Assembly (NCBI RefSeq): GCF_027533645.1
Contig: NZ_JAQAGY010000003.1
Coordinates: 470,426 to 534,425 of the forward strand
Direction: 5' to 3'
Source of the DNA: Paenibacillus caseinilyticus
GTDB taxonomy: Bacteria; Bacillota; Bacilli; Paenibacillales; NBRC-103111
DNA length: 64,000 nt
The translations under genes and the position numbers were made by a program. The notes under the pieces were generated by a model that saw only the letters and a program-made list of their open reading frames with translations, was not told the DNA's origin and made no database searches. Each line of letters starts with the position of its first letter. The first letter of the stretch is position 1. Below, one piece after another: positions 27,166-36,250 of the stretch.

Positions 27166-28080
27166 TTATTCGCGGACCTTCTCGTAGAACAGCCGGAACA
27201 AGATGTTCTGGTCGTAGTTGCCGAAGCCTTCCCCATAGATCGTCAGACCGCCGACGTTGGCCGCATCCTCCGGCACCGAAAGACGCAGCGCCCACTGCTT
27301 GCGCCGGATATCCAGCTGGTGGAGCGTGACGTCCGACACCTTGTACCCGTCGATGAACGTGCCTTCGCCGTCGATGCGCAGCACTTTCAGCAGACCGTAT
27401 TGGTTGCAGTCGATATTCCACCACTCCGGGGTATACTTGCCCTTGCGGCCGCCGAAGTCCCCTGGCGAAGTCCAAGCCCCGAGAGGCACGCCATTGAGCG
27501 CAAAGTGAATGTCCGACGGCCAGTCATTGTTGCTCGCCGGCGCTTCCGAGCCGAGCTCAAGCGAGACCTCCAGCTTCGTCGGCACTTCATTGCCGAGCAT
27601 GTAGTTCGGCACCTTGTACTCGATATAGCCCTGCCCGAACCAGAGAATCCGCGCATCAAAACGCTCCGGTGACAGGAAAAAGCGGGGATCGTCGTATTCG
27701 CCGATCAGCTTCTCCTTGGTGGCCAGACCGCAGGTGGGCTGGATCTCAAAATCGGTATAATGGCCTACGCCGATCTCGGTTTCGTAGTAGGACTGCTGGA
27801 CGTGGTCCCCCTGTGGAAACTCGATCTGCAAGGACTCCACATTCAGGGAGCACACCTTCTGGGCACCCCCTTTGCCGGGGAACATCTCCGTCTTGATGAG
27901 CTCGGCGCGCTCCAGCTTCTTGATATGCATCGTCATGATCGCCGAGCTGAGTCCGAGAGCACCGGCGAGTTCCTTGACATTCATGGGCTTGACCGCGAGC
28001 AGACGGATCATCTGCAGACGGACGCCGCTGGCCAGCGCTTCATAAACCGGCAGCGATTTCTCGGATATATCCAGTTTCAT
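27166..28080 (-). CDS. ArsR-type transcriptional regulator with large C-terminal domain
   Basis: A 304-residue protein. Residues about 8-85 are a winged helix-turn-helix of ArsR type (LASGVRLQMIRLLAVKPMNV, ELAGALGLSSAIMTMHIKKLE). The C-terminal 200 residues are rich in Trp, Tyr and Gly and look like a beta-sandwich ligand-binding domain. This architecture is frequent in Paenibacillus near sugar-metabolism genes. GGTGGAG precedes the ATG. It starts 13 bases after the thioesterase stop and is followed by the cupin gene, so a three-gene operon is likely. The effector is unknown. Confidence 0.85.
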   Translation of the reverse strand: MKLDISEKSLPVYEALASGVRLQMIRLLAVKPMNVKELAGALGLSSAIMTMHIKKLERAELIKTEMFPGKGGAQKVCSLNVESLQIEFPQGDHVQQSYYETEIGVGHYTDFEIQPTCGLATKEKLIGEYDDPRFFLSPERFDARILWFGQGYIEYKVPNYMLGNEVPTKLEVSLELGSEAPASNNDWPSDIHFALNGVPLGAWTSPGDFGGRKGKYTPEWWNIDCNQYGLLKVLRIDGEGTFIDGYKVSDVTLHQLDIRRKQWALRLSVPEDAANVGGLTIYGEGFGNYDQNILFRLFYEKVRE

Positions 28081-28093
28081 TGCGGCTCCACCC

Positions 28094-28606
28094 CTAAGTC
28101 TCCCAAGGGAAGGTCGTCGTGAGCACGCCGGCGAAGCTCCTGCTCTGCTCCCGCCTCAGCCGGCGCATCTCCGCACGCGCTTCGGCCGTCTCGAACAGCT
28201 TGCGTTCTTCCTCGGATTCCGGCATCACCTGCGGGACGGAGACCGGCCGCCCCTCTTGGTTCAACGCTACGAAGGTAAGGAAGGACGTCGCCGCGATCTT
28301 GCGGCTGCCCGACAGCAGATCCTCCGTCGACACTTTCACGAACACTTCCATCGAGCTGCGGCCTGTCCAGGTGACGTAAGCTTCGAGGCAGACCGAATCG
28401 GTCGGTCGTACCGGCGATAGAAAATCGACGGAATCCGTCGAAGCGGTCACGACGTTGCACCGGCAGTGCTTGATGGCCGCAATCGAGGCAATATCGTCGA
28501 TATATGCCATCAGCTTGCCGCCGAACAACGTATTGTGATTGTTGACGTCGGTAGGGAAGATCCCGGATGTTTTGTAGCATCGTGATTCCCTGGCATATCT
28601 TTGCAC
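28094..28606 (-). CDS. Acyl-CoA thioesterase (hotdog fold, YkhA type)
   Basis: A 170-residue hotdog-fold hydrolase of acyl-CoA, with the NNHNTLFGGKLMAYIDDIAS catalytic region and the downstream VTASTDSVDFLSPVRPTDSV strand pattern typical of bacterial acyl-CoA hydrolases. The ORF extends to 28654. The GTG at 28606, 11 bases after GGGAGG, gives MQRYARESRCYKTSGIF, which matches the family N-terminus. It is the first gene of a probable operon with the ArsR-type regulator and cupin. Confidence 0.88.
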   Translation of the reverse strand: MQRYARESRCYKTSGIFPTDVNNHNTLFGGKLMAYIDDIASIAAIKHCRCNVVTASTDSVDFLSPVRPTDSVCLEAYVTWTGRSSMEVFVKVSTEDLLSGSRKIAATSFLTFVALNQEGRPVSVPQVMPESEEERKLFETAEARAEMRRLRREQSRSFAGVLTTTFPWET

Positions 28607-28728
28607 CCAGTCCCATACCTCCCAGCAGCCGGAAACAATTGAAGTAAATTTCATCCAGATGGCCTGTTTTTGTCGTTATCATACCGAAAACGCCCAACCA
28701 AATCAATAGCCTCTCCGGCAGATGCCTC

Positions 28729-29622
28729 CTAAGAGACGGCCGTTCCGATCCAGCGCAGCTCGCCGAGCAGCCCCTTGAACTCCAGCTCGACGAACTTGCT
28801 GCGCACCGTATCCGTATCCGGATTCCAGCAGCTGTCTTCGACAGAGCAGGCCACCGGCGCATCGCAGCGGATCCGCGCCAGATCCCGGCACAGGTGCAGC
28901 ATCTCGAGGTCCGCCGCAATTTTGGCACGAACGCCCTTCGGCAGATTGTCCAGGTTCTCGATAATGCCCTCGATGCTGCCGTACTCCAGAAGCAGCTTCA
29001 CGGCCGTCTTCTCGCCGATTCCCTTCACGCCCGGGTAATTGTCGCTGGTATCGCCGATCAGCCCCTTGAGATCGATGAACTGCTGCGGGGTCAGCCCCTT
29101 CTCCAGCAGCAGCGCCTCCGGCGTATAGACCGCGTAGTTCGACGCGCCCTTCTTCATGATAATGACGCTCACCTGCTCGTTCACCAGCTGCAGCATATCG
29201 TGGTCGCCGGTAAGGACCATCACCTGCATCTGTTTGCCGAAGCACTCCGCCAGCGTTCCGATACAGTCGTCCGCTTCGTACCCCTTGAAGCCGATATTCG
29301 GCACGCCGAAGCTCTCTACCGCCTGCTTCACCAGATCGAACTGCGGCAGCAGCTCGAGCGGGGCTTCGGGACGGTTCGCCTTGTAGCCCGAATACTGCTC
29401 CGTACGGAACGTCTTGCTCCCCATATCCCAGCAGCAGATGACATGCGTCGGTTTGAAGGTCTGGATCGCATCGAGAAAATATTTGAAAAAGCCGTAGACG
29501 CCGTTGGTCGGTACGCCGGCGGACGTCTTGCGGATATAACCGCCGTAGGCGTTCGCGTAGTAGCCCCGGAATAACAGGGCCATTCCGTCGACAATCAGCA
29601 GTTTGCGTTGTTCTTCCATCAT
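28729..29622 (-). CDS. 5'-3' exonuclease of the PolI/FEN family
   Basis: A stand-alone homologue of the N-terminal nuclease domain of DNA polymerase I (like YpcP and staphylococcal FEN), 297 residues. Metal-binding aspartates are seen in IVDGMALLFR, GYEADDCIGTLA, LTGDHDMLQLV and GLIGDTSDNYPG, followed by the helix-hairpin-helix VKGIGEKTAVKLL. It removes 5' flaps or RNA primers. The ATG at 29622 is used because an internal GGGAG lies 13 bases before it, while the upstream ATG (29643) has no ribosome site. TATAAT just before 29650 is the likely -10. Confidence 0.92.
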   Translation of the reverse strand: MMEEQRKLLIVDGMALLFRGYYANAYGGYIRKTSAGVPTNGVYGFFKYFLDAIQTFKPTHVICCWDMGSKTFRTEQYSGYKANRPEAPLELLPQFDLVKQAVESFGVPNIGFKGYEADDCIGTLAECFGKQMQVMVLTGDHDMLQLVNEQVSVIIMKKGASNYAVYTPEALLLEKGLTPQQFIDLKGLIGDTSDNYPGVKGIGEKTAVKLLLEYGSIEGIIENLDNLPKGVRAKIAADLEMLHLCRDLARIRCDAPVACSVEDSCWNPDTDTVRSKFVELEFKGLLGELRWIGTAVS

Positions 29623-29856
29623 CGCAGACAATCGCACTCCCATAACTAAAAGATAGTCCCATTATACCATAATCCGCCCCTCCCCCCTGATTTTTTTGGC
29701 GGAGCTGCCGGCTGGTAACCTCTTCCTGCCTTCATGGAACGCTGCAGGGACCAAAAGCTGGATGCCTTGGGAAAGAAGGGCTGACCGCAGGACGGACGGC
29801 GTCTCCCTGCCGGCAGAAACGGACACGCTCCGTCCCTATGCCCGCTTCGCTTAGAA

Positions 29857-29899
29857 CGCTAACGATTCGCCGGGCGAACCGTTAACCCCGCTGCCTATT
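29857..29899. repeat. Imperfect inverted repeat, possible dispersed element copy
   Basis: GCTAACGATTCGCC and GGCGAACCGTTAAC face each other here. The stretch 29874-29899 also matches 52623-52648 at 21 of 26 positions. The surrounding gene-free region 29644-30030 otherwise holds only the AraC terminator. Confidence 0.5.
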
Positions 29900-29957
29900 C
29901 GATACGGCAGTCCGCTTGGCCCACGCAGGAGCCTGCATACGTTGGAGGCAGCATACG

Positions 29958-30024
29958 TCAAACACCCCCTTTCCGTAAGCCGTGGGCGCAAGTCGCACGC
30001 TCCGGGTCAACGAAAAGGGGGTGT
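29958..30024 (-). terminator. Hairpin downstream of the AraC-type gene
   Basis: ACACCCCCTTT (29962-29972) pairs with AAAAGGGGGTGT (30013-30024); the minus strand continues with TTTG. Confidence 0.6.
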
Positions 30025-30030
30025 CCCTGC

Positions 30031-30990
30031 TTACAGCAGCTCCCTCCGGTGCTGCAGACGGTACTGCATCGGCGTCGTGCCGAGTTTGCGCTTGAACACG
30101 TAATGCAGGTAATTGCTGCTCGAGAAGCCGCAGCGCAGGGCGAGCTGCTCCATCGTGAGATCGCTCTCCGCCAGTTCGCTGCAGATCCGGCCGAGGCGGA
30201 CGCCCTCGATATACTCGCTGAACGTGCTCCCTGTCCTCTCCCGGAAGATCCGCTGCAGCTGCCGTGGGGAGATCTGTACGCGCTCCGCCACCACTTCGAG
30301 CGTCAAGGGGGCCATATAATTGTCCTGGATGAACTGCACGGCGAGTCCGTAGCGGTAGTGCTTCATGTCACGGGACGGGAGATGGGGCTGGGGCGGCGCA
30401 TCGTATCCGCGGGTCATGCGCAGCAAGATCTGGACGATCGCCTGCTTGATCGCGGTCATCACGCCCGGCTGATTCTCGTGCCATGCCCGGTAAGCGGCCA
30501 GGAAGCATTCCATCGCCTTGTACTTGTCGGCGGCGGGCCGGGCCGGAAGCTGCTCCAGCTGGCGGATGCAGGCCTGCGCTTCCCTACGCTCCCAATCCTC
30601 GCCCCACTCCCCAGCTGGAGCATCCGGCTCCCCGAGCGGACGGATGTCCAGATGCAGGCAGAGTTCATCCATCGCTTCGCCGGCGTCCGCTTCCTGGTAA
30701 TGCAGCAGGCCGGGCCCCGTCAAGTACATCTGCCCCTCGTGCAGCGAATAGGGCTCGCTGCCCAGGATGACCTTCCCTTTGCCTCTCGGAATGAAATGAA
30801 ACTCATAGTCCGAGTGCTTGTGGAACGGAACCGTCCTTCCCGGCGGGAAGGTCGTATGATGAAAGCGCAGCATGCGGATGCCGTAGCCGCCCCACCGGAA
30901 CTGCACGTCGAGCCGGTCCAGCGCGCTCGGATTCTCCAGCATGAGCTCGTAAGGATACGGCTTCGAGGCGGATCGGGGCTGGCCGTTCAT
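30031..30990 (-). CDS. AraC-family transcriptional regulator with cupin sensor
   Basis: A 319-residue regulator. The N-terminal half is a cupin-like ligand domain (TVPFHKHSDYEFHFIPRGKG and LHEGQMYLTGPGLLHY). The C-terminal half has two helix-turn-helix motifs (LEVVAERVQISPRQLQRIFR and LALRCGFSSSNYLHYVFKRK). The ATG at 30990 overlaps the stop of the upstream oxidoreductase in an ATGA, so it is coupled to the oxidoreductase pair and likely regulates that operon in response to a sugar. Confidence 0.92.
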   Translation of the reverse strand: MNGQPRSASKPYPYELMLENPSALDRLDVQFRWGGYGIRMLRFHHTTFPPGRTVPFHKHSDYEFHFIPRGKGKVILGSEPYSLHEGQMYLTGPGLLHYQEADAGEAMDELCLHLDIRPLGEPDAPAGEWGEDWERREAQACIRQLEQLPARPAADKYKAMECFLAAYRAWHENQPGVMTAIKQAIVQILLRMTRGYDAPPQPHLPSRDMKHYRYGLAVQFIQDNYMAPLTLEVVAERVQISPRQLQRIFRERTGSTFSEYIEGVRLGRICSELAESDLTMEQLALRCGFSSSNYLHYVFKRKLGTTPMQYRLQHRRELL

Positions 30991-32006
30991 GAGCGGAGAT
31001 CGCTGAGGGAGATCGCCGAGCCGGAGGAGGCCGACCGGTTCGCCGCTTCCATCAGCCGGGTCAGGTCCAGCGCCAGCGCCACGTTCTCTTCCGCCTTCGT
31101 ATTCTCCTGAATATGGCCTACCCACTGATCGAAGGCGGAGAGCCTCTCCTGCGGAAGCTCCTGAACCGTCCACTCCTGCTCTGCCGCTCCCCCCGCCGCC
31201 TGGGAACGGAGCAGCAGCCGGTTGTCGTGCGAAGAGAACAACAGGCTCCCCTTCGTCCCGTGCACTTCGATCACGAAGGGCGAGAACGCGTTCACGAAGC
31301 CGGCCTCCACAACTGCGAGCGCTCCGTTCGGATAGCGCAGCACGGCCACCACGTTGTCTTCGACCTCACGCCCCGTGATATACCCGTAGTGGGCGGATAC
31401 GCTCTCCGGCTCGCCCAGGAACAGCCGGGCCAGATACATCGGGTGGCAGCCGAGGTCGATCATCGCGCCTCCACCGCACGCTTCCCGGTCGAAAAAGTGG
31501 GCGGGAAGCCATCCGCCTGGCGATTGCTCCGTGGATACCGCGCCGTTGTGGGACAAGCGCGTGCGCACCAGCGTCAATTCGCCGAGCAGCCGGCGGGAGA
31601 GAATCTCCTGCACCGCGAGCGTATAGCTGTGGTTCAGGCGCGGCAGGGATACCGTCAGCTTGACCCCGGCCGCCTCCACCGCCTCCAGGATCTCCGCCGC
31701 CTCCTTCAGGGTTGGCGCGATGACTTTTTCCGTGAAGATATGCTTGCCCGCACGCGCTGCGGCCACCATCACCCCGCGGTGAAGGTTCGTGGGCGTATCG
31801 ACGATGACCCCATCGATCTCCGGCAGAGACAGAAGCTCCTCCAGGTTGTCGTAGAACGGCACCCCGCGGGCTTCGGCCTCCCTCCGTCCGCGTTCGGGCT
31901 GTTCATCCCATACGGCCGTAATCTGCGTGCCGGGGTGTTCGTCCGCCTGCTTGGCATAGTCTTTGGCATGCACGTGCCAGAAGCTCAGCATGGCTACTCG
32001 AATCAT
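30987..32006 (-). CDS. Gfo/Idh/MocA-family oxidoreductase
   Basis: A 339-residue NAD(P)-dependent dehydrogenase-like protein. It has an N-terminal Rossmann fold (MIRVAMLSFWHVHAKDYA, VDTPTNLHRG, KHIFTEKVIAPT) and a C-terminal alpha/beta domain with GGAMIDLGCHPMYLARL. The usual catalytic EKP lysine region reads TEKVIAPT. Such proteins oxidise sugars, inositols or amino-sugars; the substrate is unknown. It lies 27 bases after a paralogue and overlaps the AraC regulator by four bases, all in one operon. Confidence 0.9.
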   Translation of the reverse strand: MIRVAMLSFWHVHAKDYAKQADEHPGTQITAVWDEQPERGRREAEARGVPFYDNLEELLSLPEIDGVIVDTPTNLHRGVMVAAARAGKHIFTEKVIAPTLKEAAEILEAVEAAGVKLTVSLPRLNHSYTLAVQEILSRRLLGELTLVRTRLSHNGAVSTEQSPGGWLPAHFFDREACGGGAMIDLGCHPMYLARLFLGEPESVSAHYGYITGREVEDNVVAVLRYPNGALAVVEAGFVNAFSPFVIEVHGTKGSLLFSSHDNRLLLRSQAAGGAAEQEWTVQELPQERLSAFDQWVGHIQENTKAEENVALALDLTRLMEAANRSASSGSAISLSDLRS

Positions 32007-32033
32007 GGGCTCATCCTCCTTTCCTGCCGCCGT

Positions 32034-33116
32034 TTAATCGAAATACACCGTTTGGCCCGTCTTCGACGATTCGTAGATCGCCTCGAGAATCTGGGAGACC
32101 ACCAGCGCTTGACGCGGGGTCACCACCGGCTCCGTATCGTTCAAGATCGCATCGATCCAGCAGCGCATCTCGGTATCCTCCGCGTTCTCCGTCTTGCCGT
32201 CATAGAAATCGACGCCCTTGGCTCCGAGTTCCACCTTGTGGGTATAAAGCTTGCTGTGCTTCTCGCCGTTCAGCCGGAGGCCGTCTTCCATGTCCGCCCC
32301 GCCTTCGGTGCCGCTCAGCGTACACTTTGCTTCCTTGACGTCCAGCGTATTGAGCGCCCAGCTCGACTCCAGCATGATCGTCGCCCCGTTCTTCATCACG
32401 ATCATGCCCATCGCCGAATCCTCGACTGTGAACTTCGCCGGATCCCAAGGTCCCCAGGCATTGGCCGCCTTCTCCTTGGACGACAGCTTGTGGAATGCGG
32501 TACCGAGCACCACCTTCGGCTCGTAGTTATCCATCATCCACAGGGTGAGATCCAGCGCGTGCGTCCCGATATCGATCAGCGGGCCTCCGCCCTGCTTCTC
32601 CCCGTCGAGGAACACGCCCCAAGTCGGCACCGCCCTCCGCCGGATGGCGTGCGCCTTGGCATAGTAGATTTCGCCGAGGTCGCCGTCTTCGCAGAGCCGC
32701 TTGAGGTATAGACTGTCCGGACGGTAGCGGTTGTTGTAGCCTACGGTAAGCTTCCTGCCCGTACGCTCGGCCGCTTCCAGCATCCGCTGCGCATCCGCAG
32801 CCGTCTTTGCCATCGGCTTCTCGCTCATGACATGCTTGCCTGCCTCGAGCGCCGCTACAGAGATATCCGCATGGGAGTCGTTGGGCGTACACACATGCAC
32901 CACATCAATGGAAGCGTCTTCAAGAAGCTGGGTGTAGTCCTCGTACACCTTGGCTCCTTCACTTCCGTATTTCTCCGCCGCCTGATTCGCCCGCTCTACG
33001 ATAATGTCACAAAAAGCGACAACCTCTACCCGGTCCTGCTTGGCCAGCGCCGGCAGATGCTTGCCGTTCGCAATGCCGCCGCACCCGATGATTCCAATCC
33101 GAAGCTTCTTAGACAA
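32034..33116 (-). CDS. Gfo/Idh/MocA-family oxidoreductase (first gene of the operon)
   Basis: A 360-residue oxidoreductase with a clear Rossmann motif (IGIIGCGGIANGKHLPAL), the catalytic MSEKPMAKTAADA lysine and GGGPLIDIGTHALDLTLWMM. It is more canonical than its downstream neighbour. Translation starts at a TTG, seven bases after GGAGGG; no in-frame ATG lies near. Two different Gfo/Idh/MocA enzymes together often carry out successive oxidation and reduction of one sugar (known from inositol and epimerase systems), which is plausible but unproven here. Confidence 0.92.
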   Translation of the reverse strand: MSKKLRIGIIGCGGIANGKHLPALAKQDRVEVVAFCDIIVERANQAAEKYGSEGAKVYEDYTQLLEDASIDVVHVCTPNDSHADISVAALEAGKHVMSEKPMAKTAADAQRMLEAAERTGRKLTVGYNNRYRPDSLYLKRLCEDGDLGEIYYAKAHAIRRRAVPTWGVFLDGEKQGGGPLIDIGTHALDLTLWMMDNYEPKVVLGTAFHKLSSKEKAANAWGPWDPAKFTVEDSAMGMIVMKNGATIMLESSWALNTLDVKEAKCTLSGTEGGADMEDGLRLNGEKHSKLYTHKVELGAKGVDFYDGKTENAEDTEMRCWIDAILNDTEPVVTPRQALVVSQILEAIYESSKTGQTVYFD

Positions 33117-33241
33117 TGATATTCCCTCCTGTTATGTAGATGATATGCCTTTATCGTAACAGAATTGCCGGGGAGTGGATATTGCAAATTGGCGACAAGG
33201 CAGAGTCAGATTTTGCGACACCGATCCATACCGAAGTCATC

Positions 33242-33281
33242 AAAAAAGAGCCGTTCTCTCTCCACGAGAAAGATACGGCCC
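33242..33281 (-). terminator. Terminator of the aminotransferase gene
   Basis: GAGCCGT pairs with ACGGCCC-type bases and an inner TTCTC/GAGAA; on the minus strand six T residues follow. Confidence 0.7.
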
Positions 33282-33291
33282 CTCACCATGA

Positions 33292-34491
33292 CTATGAATT
33301 CGCGCTGTCCCGCTGACCGGCTTCCTGCAGAAAGATTCCAATACGCCGTACGGCTTCCTGCAGCCGCTCCTCTTCCTGAACAAGCGCAATCCGGACATAG
33401 CCCTCGCCATCCCGTCCGAAGGCATCGCCCGGGATTACGACAACGCCTGCGGAATATAGCATTTCCCGGGAAATCTGTCGAGATGTCCACCCGGCCGGAA
33501 TCGGAGCCCAGATGAACATCGTGGCCTTCGGCTTCGGGATATCCCAGCCTGCCGACCGCAGTCCCTCCACCACCAGATCGCGCCGCCGCTGGTACAAGCC
33601 GGCTACGGAGACGCTGCCCGGCAGCATGTCTTCCTCCAGGGCAGCGATGCCAGCCTGCTGCACCGGCAGAAATACCCCATAATCGATATTCGACTTCAGC
33701 ATACGCAGCGCCCGGACCGCATCCGGCTGCCCGACCATGAAAGCAATGCGGCAGCCGGCCATGTTGAAACTTTTCGACAAGGAGTGGAATTCGACAGCGA
33801 CCTCCTTGGCCCCTTCGATCTCGAGAATGCTTGGCGGCCGGAAGCCGTCATAAGCCATCTCGGAATACGCTGCGTCGTGGACGATCAGCAGGTCATAAGT
33901 CTTCGCGAACCGCACAAGCTCCTCGAAGAACGGCTGCGTGGCCACCGCAGACAGCGGATTGCTCGGGTAGCCCAGCAGAATGAACTTCGCCCTGCGTGCC
34001 GTCTCCTCCGGAATATCGCCGAAGTTCGGCAGGAACCCGTTCTCTGCGCGCAGGGGCAGAAAATACGGTTCGACACCGGCCAGCACGAGGCTCGCCGCAT
34101 AGATCGGATAGCCCGGGTCCGGCACCATCACCGTATCGCCCGGATCGGTGACCGCCATCGCCAGATGGGCTAGACCGTCCTGCGACCCCATCAGCGTCAC
34201 CACTTCCCGCTCGGAATCGAGTTCCACGCCGAACCGGTGGCGGTACCACTTCGCCACGGCCTCCCGGAAGGGAAGGCTGCCCTCGGAGGTCGGGTAGCCG
34301 TACTGCCCCGGATCGTTCACCGCTGCAGCCAAGGCCGCGCGCACCCGCTCGGACGGTCCGCGGTCGGGGCTTCCGATCCCGAGGTCGATGACATCGACGC
34401 CCTGCTCCTGTACCTCCTTCTTCCACTGCGCGACTTCAGAAAAAATGGCCGAACCCAGTTCGGCCAAACGCTTCGATTGCCATTTCGTCAT
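33292..34491 (-). CDS. PLP-dependent class I/II aminotransferase (DapL-like)
   Basis: A 399-residue fold-type I aminotransferase with IDLGIGSPDRGPSERV near the N-terminus, MGSQDGLAHLAMAV, PDPGYPIYAASL, LLGYPSNPLSA, HDAAYSEMAYDG and the PLP lysine in FHSLSKSFNMAGCRI. These features place it with LL-diaminopimelate aminotransferase-like and alanine/aspartate-type enzymes. The exact substrate cannot be assigned. AGAGGTTGG lies before the ATG. It is flanked by a terminator and the separate M50 protease gene. Confidence 0.88.
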   Translation of the reverse strand: MTKWQSKRLAELGSAIFSEVAQWKKEVQEQGVDVIDLGIGSPDRGPSERVRAALAAAVNDPGQYGYPTSEGSLPFREAVAKWYRHRFGVELDSEREVVTLMGSQDGLAHLAMAVTDPGDTVMVPDPGYPIYAASLVLAGVEPYFLPLRAENGFLPNFGDIPEETARRAKFILLGYPSNPLSAVATQPFFEELVRFAKTYDLLIVHDAAYSEMAYDGFRPPSILEIEGAKEVAVEFHSLSKSFNMAGCRIAFMVGQPDAVRALRMLKSNIDYGVFLPVQQAGIAALEEDMLPGSVSVAGLYQRRRDLVVEGLRSAGWDIPKPKATMFIWAPIPAGWTSRQISREMLYSAGVVVIPGDAFGRDGEGYVRIALVQEEERLQEAVRRIGIFLQEAGQRDSANS

Positions 34492-34548
34492 AGTCTATCC
34501 AACCTCTTTTTATCTAGAATGACACGCTTGCGCGGCCCCGCTGACAGG

Positions 34549-35607
34549 TTATCTGCGCAGATTCAGGCCCGGCACCTCATGAACCTCCCTCATCATCACG
34601 AAGAGGAATGCGGCCAGAAGCAGATAGGCAGCCCCATAAGCCCAGCGGGCAGAGGCAGGAACATCGTAATAGGCATCGTTCTCAAACTTGGTGTATTCCA
34701 CCTGGCAGTGGATCATCAGATACAGCCCATCTTCCTTCTGCTGCCGCTCCAGCCGCGTAACGTGCGTACGCTTGATGAGGCCCTGCTCCATCATAGGGAT
34801 CGTACCGGTAAAATCGAGCCCTTCCCAGTACACCTTCACGTGCTGCTGGCCCTCCAGATCCGAGTAGGTCAGGAAAGGCAGGTCGCGCTTATGCTCGGGT
34901 CCCGGGATGAGATAGCCCTGCTCGATCAGCGGCTCGGCAGCCACTTGGAAGCTGGCATTCATGACGCGAGTCTCGGCCGCCTTGCGCTTGCCCACGAATT
35001 TCTTGTAGAGATCGTAGGCGAACATCGCCCAGATGATGAAGAACAGAATGGACTTCAGATAGTAGATCACCACAAGCCCGCCTACCAAGCCAACCAGCCA
35101 CAGCCAGCGGGTGATGGCCGGAACAATTTTACCGCCATCAAGGGGGTAAATCGGCAGAAGGTTGATGAGGTTCAGAAAGAAACCAACGTAGGCTAATGAA
35201 TACAGCAAGGCACTACCCATTTGCTGCGCCGAAAAATAAAACAGCAATGCTCCTATAGTCCCTAATACCGGCCCGCCAAGTGAGATGAACGCTTCAGTCG
35301 AAGCATCTCTCGGATGACGCTTCATGCTGGTTGCTGCTCCAAGAAAAGGGATGAACACGATAGCGGTAACGGGCATCCCTTTTATTCTTGAAGCCACGAC
35401 ATGCCCCAATTCATGTATAAAAATGAGGATGACGAACCCCACAGCAAACTGCCAGGGGAAGAGCAAGGCATAAGCTCCTATGGAAAGCAGCATGGTGAGA
35501 AAAGCCGTCCCCACCTTGCCAAACTTTACAAACTTAAACAGATATATGGCCGCAGCACCGATATACCACAGCGGAGTCTGCTTCTTTGGTTTCTGTCGCT
35601 GCTGCAA
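34549..35607 (-). CDS. Site-2-type membrane metalloprotease (M50)
   Basis: A 352-residue integral membrane protein. The zinc-binding HELGH is at 65-69 inside a membrane helix, and the third ligand lies in LINLLPIYPLDGGK (Asp157), as in the SpoIVFB/S2P family. The C-terminal part (about 215-330) is a soluble domain followed by a last membrane helix. It probably cleaves a membrane protein such as an anti-sigma factor; the substrate is unknown. The start is TTG, 11 bases after GAGGAG. It is separated by 29 bases from the ArsC/Spx-like gene and may be co-transcribed with it. Confidence 0.9.
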   Translation of the reverse strand: MQQRQKPKKQTPLWYIGAAAIYLFKFVKFGKVGTAFLTMLLSIGAYALLFPWQFAVGFVILIFIHELGHVVASRIKGMPVTAIVFIPFLGAATSMKRHPRDASTEAFISLGGPVLGTIGALLFYFSAQQMGSALLYSLAYVGFFLNLINLLPIYPLDGGKIVPAITRWLWLVGLVGGLVVIYYLKSILFFIIWAMFAYDLYKKFVGKRKAAETRVMNASFQVAAEPLIEQGYLIPGPEHKRDLPFLTYSDLEGQQHVKVYWEGLDFTGTIPMMEQGLIKRTHVTRLERQQKEDGLYLMIHCQVEYTKFENDAYYDVPASARWAYGAAYLLLAAFLFVMMREVHEVPGLNLRR

Positions 35608-35636
35608 CAGGCTTCACGCTCCTCGACTTGCTTGGA

Positions 35637-36011
35637 TTAACCCCGGGTGCCCCAGGCTTCCTCGTACTGGTCGGCTTTGAAGCCCACCGTCACCCGGCTG
35701 CCGCTGATGACTACCGGCCGCTTGATCAGCTTGCCGTTCGACGCGAGAAGCTCGATCTTCTCCTCTTCGCTAAGCACGGGCAGCTTATCTTTCAGGCCGA
35801 GCTCCTTGTATACTTCGCCTGAGACGTTGAACCACTTCTTGATCTCAAGGCCGCTCCTCGGGATGATCTCCCGGAGTTCCTCCACGGTCGGCGGCTGCTC
35901 CACGATATGGACCAGCTCCAGTTCCCATCCATGCTCCTTGAGCCATTTGACCGCACTTCGGCATGTGCTGCACGAAGGATACTGATATACTTTAAGTGTA
36001 GAATCGTTCAT
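35637..36011 (-). CDS. ArsC/Spx-family thioredoxin-fold protein (YusI-like)
   Basis: A 124-residue protein with the thioredoxin-like ArsC fold and a CXXC motif (Cys14 and Cys17 in YPSCSTCRSAV), RSGLEIKKWFNVSG, and IKRPVVISGSRVTVGF at the C-terminus. These match Bacillus YusI rather than Spx or MgsR, which carry a different central loop. It may be a reductase or a redox-sensitive regulator. The ATG at 36011 follows AGGAAGG; the 16 upstream codons are not expected to be translated. Confidence 0.85.
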   Translation of the reverse strand: MNDSTLKVYQYPSCSTCRSAVKWLKEHGWELELVHIVEQPPTVEELREIIPRSGLEIKKWFNVSGEVYKELGLKDKLPVLSEEEKIELLASNGKLIKRPVVISGSRVTVGFKADQYEEAWGTRG

Positions 36012-36250
36012 GGTGCGGGATACCTTCCTTATCGTCATTAGCATAGTCTTGCTCTTCATTTTCCATTATACCGATGAACGGCTTCCCCCTGCAAATAAGC
36101 CGGCTCCGCTGCTCCGGGCGCTTGAAAAACCGCGCTTCCCCTAAGATAATGGGAGAAGGAACCGGGCCATGGGCGGAGCGAGCTGCAAGGCCCGGCTCGG
36201 CCTCCCCCATGCCCGCCGGTTCTCTCATCCCGCACAATAAGGAGCCCCTC

